In this document: one piece after another, positions 60,418-64,000 of the stretch
Position numbering within the stretch: the first letter of the stretch is position 1
Layout: every line of letters starts with the position of its first letter
From: Mesorhizobium sp. AR02
Lineage (GTDB): Bacteria; Pseudomonadota; Alphaproteobacteria; Rhizobiales; Rhizobiaceae
Assembly (NCBI RefSeq): GCF_024746835.1
Contig: NZ_CP080531.1
Coordinates: 1,922,001 to 1,986,000, forward strand
Length of the DNA: 64,000 nucleotides
Reading direction: 5' to 3'
Made by a program: the position numbers and the translations under genes
Notes under the pieces: model-generated
Told to the model about the DNA's origin: nothing
The model's database searches: none
What the model saw: the letters and a program-made list of their open reading frames with translations, nothing else

Positions 60418-60993
60418 TCAGTCGTGCAACTCCCGTGAAATCGGCGGACCGACCGAAAATCCGGAGAACGTGACCTCGAAACCCTCGCGCTGCGGCGAAC
60501 AGCACATCATGCCGAGATCGACCGTCTTCGAGACCGGGAAATAGGCAAGCCGCACCGGTTTCCAGTGGCCGTCCGAAGCATCGAGATACTGGACGCGGAT
60601 CGCCTCACCATGGCGGGTGAGGCGGATCCTGACGCCGTTCGGATCGGCGTGAATGGCGACCAGCGACCAGTCCGATGTGTCGTTGGTGACGACGACTGAG
60701 AAATAGGCGAGGCCGTCGGTGTATTCGATACCGGCCTTGATCCAATGCGTTTCGCTCAGCCGGACCATCAGTCCAGCCTGGTCATAGAGCACCTTGTAGT
60801 CGCCCTTGACGGTGACTTCGGCAGTGAAGTCGCCCTCGACCGGCCGATGCAGGAAGTGGCCATTGTCACGCCAGAAACCATAGAAGGTCTCGCGCCAGAA
60901 ATCGGTCTCCCTGCCGGTGCGCACGCGGACGGCATCACCGTCGATGACGTGGTGCGGCGGCGGGTTGAGCCAGGTCAGGTCCTGCAATGTCAT
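60418..60993 (-). CDS. DUF1349 family protein
   Basis: 191 residues. The sequence is a beta-sandwich, concanavalin-like fold: FWRETFYGFWRDNGHFLH, then YDQAGLMVRLSETHWIKAGIEYTDG and LAYFPVSKTVDLGMMCCSPQREGFEVTFSGF, which are the DUF1349 signatures. Members are cytosolic, possibly carbohydrate-binding, and were once named after an enolase regulator in yeast. No catalytic residues are known. It converges with the glycosyltransferase gene and stands 54 bases upstream of the aldehyde dehydrogenase stop on the same strand. Confidence 0.85.
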   Translation of the reverse strand: MTLQDLTWLNPPPHHVIDGDAVRVRTGRETDFWRETFYGFWRDNGHFLHRPVEGDFTAEVTVKGDYKVLYDQAGLMVRLSETHWIKAGIEYTDGLAYFSVVVTNDTSDWSLVAIHADPNGVRIRLTRHGEAIRVQYLDASDGHWKPVRLAYFPVSKTVDLGMMCCSPQREGFEVTFSGFSVGPPISRELHD

Positions 60994-61047
60994 TGCCTCA
61001 TGCCGTTTCCGCGGTGAAAGCTCGCCGGCCGATGAGCCGGCGCCCGG

Positions 61048-62487
61048 TCAGCCTGCAAAGGTATAGGCGGTCTTCACCGTGGTGTAGAACTCCATGGCGT
61101 AGCGGCCCTGTTCGCGCGGGCCGTAGCTCGAGCCCTTGCGGCCGCCGAAGGGAACATGGAAGTCGACGCCCGCCGTCGGCAGATTGACCATCACCATGCC
61201 GGCCTCCGAATTGCGCTTGAAGTGGGTGGCGTGCTTCAGGCTCGTGGTGCAGATGCCCGAGGTCAGCCCGAAGGGCGTGTCGTTGGCAACGGAAAGCGCC
61301 TCGTCATAATCCTTGACGCGGATGACGCTGGCGACAGGGCCAAAAATCTCCTCGCGCGAGCTGCGCATGGCATTGGTGGCCTCGGTCAGCAGCGCCGGCC
61401 TGAGATAGAAGCCCGGCGTCTTGCGGTCGAGCCGTTCGCCGCCGAAGGCGAGCGTGGCGCCCTCCCTGACGCCGATGGCGATGTAGTCCTCGTCCTGCTT
61501 CAACTGTGTCGCGTCGACCACCGGGCCGATCTGCGTCTGCGCGTCGAGCGCATCGCCGATCACCAGCTTGCCCATGCGATCCTTGAGCGCGTCGACGAAA
61601 CGGTCGTGAATGCCGTCCGTCACGATCAGTCGGGACGAAGCGGTGCAGCGCTGGCCGGTCGAGAAGAAAGCACCGTTGAGCGCACAATCGACAGCGACCG
61701 CAAGATCGGCGTCGTCGAGCACGACCAGCGGGTTCTTGCCGCCCATTTCGAGCTGAAACTTGCGCATGTGCTCGACGCTTGCGGCGGCGACGCGTTTTCC
61801 CGTGCCGACCGAGCCGGTGAAGGTGATGGCGTTGACGTCAGGGCTGTCGAGCATCGCCTGGCCGACCACCGAACCCTTGCCCATGACGAGGTTGAGCACG
61901 CCCTTCGGCAGGCCGGCGCGATGCAGGATATCGACGATGGACCAGGCGCTTTCGGGAACGAGTTCGGCCGGCTTGAAGACGATGGTGTTGCCATGTGCCA
62001 GCGCCGGAGCGATCTTCCAGGCCGGAATGGCAATGGGGAAATTCCACGGCGTGATGATGCCGACCACGCCGACCGCTTCGCGCGTGATTTCGACGCCGAC
62101 ACCCGGCCGCACGCTTGGCACCATCTCTCCGGCCAGACGCAATGTTTCGCCGGCAAAGAAATCGAATATCTGGGCGGCGCGAATGGTTTCGCCAATGCCC
62201 TCGGCCAGCGTCTTGCCTTCCTCACGTGCCAGATTGCGGCCGATCTCGTCCTTGCGCGCCATGATCTCGTCCGAGGCCTTTTTCAGCACCGCGTGGCGCG
62301 CCAGCGGACCGGAGCGCGACCATGCCGGAAACGCCGCCTTGGCCGCCGCGATGGCCTGCTTGGCCTGTTCGACACCTGCCGAGGCATATTCGCCGACGAC
62401 GTCGCCTGTATCCGAAGGGTTGATGTTGCGGGAGCCGGCGTCGCCGACCCATTCGCCATCGATGAGGTTCTTTCGAAACTGCGCCAT
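61048..62487 (-). CDS. Aldehyde dehydrogenase (2-oxoglutarate-semialdehyde type)
   Basis: 479 residues from the ATG at 62487 with CAGGAC upstream. The motifs are PWNFPIAIPAWKIAPALAHGNTIVFKPAE, QLEMGGKNPLVV with the general base Glu, and TGQRCTASSRLIV with the catalytic Cys. GQRCTASSR and the C-terminal GPREQGRYAMEFYT are typical of 2,5-dioxovalerate (2-oxoglutarate semialdehyde) dehydrogenases of sugar-acid and hydroxyproline pathways. A divergent TetR gene starts 274 bases away and may regulate it. Confidence 0.88.
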   Translation of the reverse strand: MAQFRKNLIDGEWVGDAGSRNINPSDTGDVVGEYASAGVEQAKQAIAAAKAAFPAWSRSGPLARHAVLKKASDEIMARKDEIGRNLAREEGKTLAEGIGETIRAAQIFDFFAGETLRLAGEMVPSVRPGVGVEITREAVGVVGIITPWNFPIAIPAWKIAPALAHGNTIVFKPAELVPESAWSIVDILHRAGLPKGVLNLVMGKGSVVGQAMLDSPDVNAITFTGSVGTGKRVAAASVEHMRKFQLEMGGKNPLVVLDDADLAVAVDCALNGAFFSTGQRCTASSRLIVTDGIHDRFVDALKDRMGKLVIGDALDAQTQIGPVVDATQLKQDEDYIAIGVREGATLAFGGERLDRKTPGFYLRPALLTEATNAMRSSREEIFGPVASVIRVKDYDEALSVANDTPFGLTSGICTTSLKHATHFKRNSEAGMVMVNLPTAGVDFHVPFGGRKGSSYGPREQGRYAMEFYTTVKTAYTFAG

Positions 62488-62761
62488 GTCCTGGTCTTTC
62501 CTGCTGGTTGGCCGCGCGGCGGCATCTGTCTGAATTGGTATTTGCCAGACAAATGCCTGGCGGGAAAGCAAACACTGGCCGAGCAGCCGCGACAAAAATC
62601 CCCAAGCCTGTCCTTGCGCCGATCGTGCGGCGGCGCCAGCGCCCCATCGACGGCAACCCGGCTAATATCCGCGGGGCGCCATCCAGGCTCAAGCGAATTG
62701 CTCTGTACAGTCATGTCCATAGCCTTGATTTGCCTGACCCGGCGTGTCATGCGTCGTGCTG

Positions 62762-63421
62762 ATGGCAGCTCTCGAAACGACGATCCAGCGCGCCGGCGCC
62801 ACCGGCAACATCAAGGCCACGCGTGAAGACTGGCTGAAGCTGGCGCTTGAAACACTGATCTCGGATGGCGTCGAACGCGTCCGCGTGCTGACGCTTGGCC
62901 AGCAACTCGACGTCTCGCGTTCCAGCTTCTACTGGTATTTCAAGAGCCGCCAGGATCTGCTCGACCAGTTGCTGGACTATTGGCGGCAGACCAACACCAG
63001 GTTCATCGTCGAACGCGCCTCGCGGCCTTCCGCGACCGTCATCCGCGGGGTGATGAGCATTTTCGAATGCTGGGTCGACGAAAGGCTGTTCGATCCCCGG
63101 CTGGATTTCGCCATCAGGGCCTGGGCCCGCCGCTCCCCCGCAATCCGGCGCGCACTCGACGAGGCCGACGAAGAACGCGTCAATGCCATACGCGACATGT
63201 TCAAGCGTCATGGCTATGAGGAAGAAGATGCGTTCGTGCGCGCCCGCGTGCTCTATTTCATGCAGATCGGCTATTACTCGCTCGAACTCAACGAACCGAT
63301 GAGCACCCGCCTGGCCCAGGTCGCCTCGTATCTGCGCAGCTTCACCGGCCAGGAGCCTCCGGCCGAGGATGTCGAGGACTTCGCGCGCTACGTCGAGAAG
63401 ACGATTTCCGGCAAACGGTAG
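62762..63421 (+). CDS. TetR-family transcriptional regulator
   Basis: 219 residues from the ATG at 62762; a GTG at 62744 would add six residues and no strong ribosome site separates them. The helix-turn-helix is VRVLTLGQQLDVSRSSFYWYFKSRQDLLDQLL near residues 40-70. The C-terminal helices carry no recognisable ligand motif. It lies between a divergent aldehyde dehydrogenase and a downstream FAD oxidoreductase, both plausible targets. Confidence 0.87.
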   Translation: MAALETTIQRAGATGNIKATREDWLKLALETLISDGVERVRVLTLGQQLDVSRSSFYWYFKSRQDLLDQLLDYWRQTNTRFIVERASRPSATVIRGVMSIFECWVDERLFDPRLDFAIRAWARRSPAIRRALDEADEERVNAIRDMFKRHGYEEEDAFVRARVLYFMQIGYYSLELNEPMSTRLAQVASYLRSFTGQEPPAEDVEDFARYVEKTISGKR

Positions 63422-63505
63422 ACGCGGACACCGGCCGCCTCGACTATACCGCTTTTCTTAAATCCCATAGCCAGCTTGCTCCGCGTCAGCTTCGCAATAC
63501 ACTAG

Positions 63506-63515
63506 ACACATGTGT
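63506..63515. promoter_or_regulatory. ACACATGTGT palindrome before the FAD oxidoreductase
   Basis: A perfect 10-bp palindrome in the 141-bp gap between tetR and the oxidoreductase, 47 bases before its ATG. A TetR-type operator is possible, but no second copy was seen near the aldehyde dehydrogenase. Confidence 0.3.
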
Positions 63516-63562
63516 ACAATGCCGGTAGGATGCGCCGCCATGGCTTGACGGAGTGCGGCGGA

Positions 63563-64000
63563 ATGAAATCGCAATACAGGGCGGTCGTTATCGGCGGCGG
63601 CGTGGTTGGGGCCTCGGTGCTCTATCACCTGGCGAAATTCGGCTGGAGCGATGTCGCACTGATCGAACGCGAAGTGCTGACCGCTGGGTCGAGCTGGCAT
63701 GCGGCCGGCGGCTTCCATGCGCTGAATGCCGATCCCAACATCGCCGCGCTGCAGGCCTATACGATCGACCTGCTGTCGGAGGTCGAGAAGGAATCGGGCC
63801 AGAACATCGGCATGCACATGACCGGCGGCATCTCGGTTGCCTCAGCACCGGAGCGCTGGGAATGGCTGAAGGCTTCCTTCCGCATTTTTCAGACCATGGG
63901 CATAGACGACGTCCATCTGGTCGGCGTCGACGAGATCAAGCAGCGCTGCCCGATCCTCAACACCGACGGCATGCTGGGCGGCCTTTATGCCGCGCGGGAA
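63563..64000 (+). CDS. FAD-dependent oxidoreductase of the sarcosine/dimethylglycine dehydrogenase type, partial
   Basis: Only the first 146 codons lie in the window; the frame is open to the edge. The N-terminal FAD motif is VVIGGGVVGASVLYHLAKFGW followed by IEREVLTAGSSWHAAGGFHAL, the flavin-linked pattern of dimethylglycine and sarcosine dehydrogenases. LVGVDEIKQRCPIL also fits this group. It should demethylate an N-methyl amino acid. The ATG at 63563 follows GGCGGA. Full length would be about 800 residues if it has the folate-binding C-terminal domain, which cannot be seen. Confidence 0.85.
   Translation, partial: MKSQYRAVVIGGGVVGASVLYHLAKFGWSDVALIEREVLTAGSSWHAAGGFHALNADPNIAALQAYTIDLLSEVEKESGQNIGMHMTGGISVASAPERWEWLKASFRIFQTMGIDDVHLVGVDEIKQRCPILNTDGMLGGLYAARE

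Noticed and set aside
1..64000. CRISPR arrays, tRNA or rRNA genes, prophage genes
   Set aside because: No regularly spaced repeats with spacers, no tRNA cloverleaf ends or rRNA-like stretches, and no phage structural genes were seen by eye; a covariance-model search was not possible here.

Overview
The window looks like chromosomal DNA of an alphaproteobacterium of the order Hyphomicrobiales, most likely a Mesorhizobium-type rhizobium. The base composition is GC-rich, there is a rhizobial exoX/exoY/exoF/exoQ gene set, a rhizobial-style intergenic repeat occurs four times, and many ABC transporters and sugar- or ketone-catabolism genes are present. No rRNA, tRNA or CRISPR array was seen.

Region 1 (1-9.6 kb) is a polysaccharide island, mostly on the minus strand. 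It holds a phosphoribosyltransferase-HAD fusion, a GT4 glycosyltransferase, a GMC oxidoreductase with a Tat-exported partner, UDP-glucose dehydrogenase, a secreted GH16 glycanase with three 20-bp iterons upstream, a small coiled-coil protein, a GT2 glycosyltransferase and a NTP_transf_5-type nucleotidyltransferase. Region 2 (9.6-16.0 kb) is the main find: a lasso-peptide gene cluster. A 50-codon precursor gene at 10142-10294 is followed by a PqqD-like B1 protein, the B2 leader peptidase, an asparagine-synthetase-like cyclase, a HPr-kinase-like peptide kinase and an ABC exporter. The predicted core has a 9-residue Gly1-Asp9 ring and ends in Ser, as in the phosphorylated lasso peptide paeninodin. 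The exporter frame is broken by one base. The divergent nucleotidyltransferase/GT2 pair may add a sugar to the phosphorylated tail.

Region 3 (16.0-22.7 kb) is the exopolysaccharide core: a divergent exoX-like gene, exoY, exoF, a hexapeptide acyltransferase and an exoQ-like polymerase. It is interrupted by a complete 1.5-kb IS5-type element with a passenger gene. Region 4 (22.9-27.1 kb) is a glycine betaine/proline ABC transporter with a double permease. Region 5 (27.3-36.6 kb) is an acetone carboxylase operon (beta, alpha, gamma) with two short-chain dehydrogenases, a zinc alcohol dehydrogenase, a TetR regulator and a LuxR-type regulator, probably for growth on isopropanol/acetone-like substrates. 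A ParDE toxin-antitoxin pair follows.

Region 6 (37.4-54.3 kb) is a catabolic island: a fused E1 dehydrogenase, a peptide-type binding protein, a class III aminotransferase, a four-carbon-acid-sugar kinase with its class II aldolase/decarboxylase, an aldehyde dehydrogenase, a CoA-transferase, an Opp-type ABC transporter and a short-chain dehydrogenase, with GntR and IclR regulators. Two nearly identical palindromes 15 kb apart, one beside the iclR gene, and shared TGATATATCA sites suggest that both regulators co-control the island.

Region 7 (54.5-64 kb) has a glucoamylase-like protein, a one-cysteine flavin disulfide-reductase homologue, a GT4, a GT32-GT62 fusion carrying an in-frame amber codon, a DUF1349 protein, an aldehyde dehydrogenase, a TetR regulator and the start of a sarcosine/dimethylglycine-type FAD oxidoreductase cut by the window edge.
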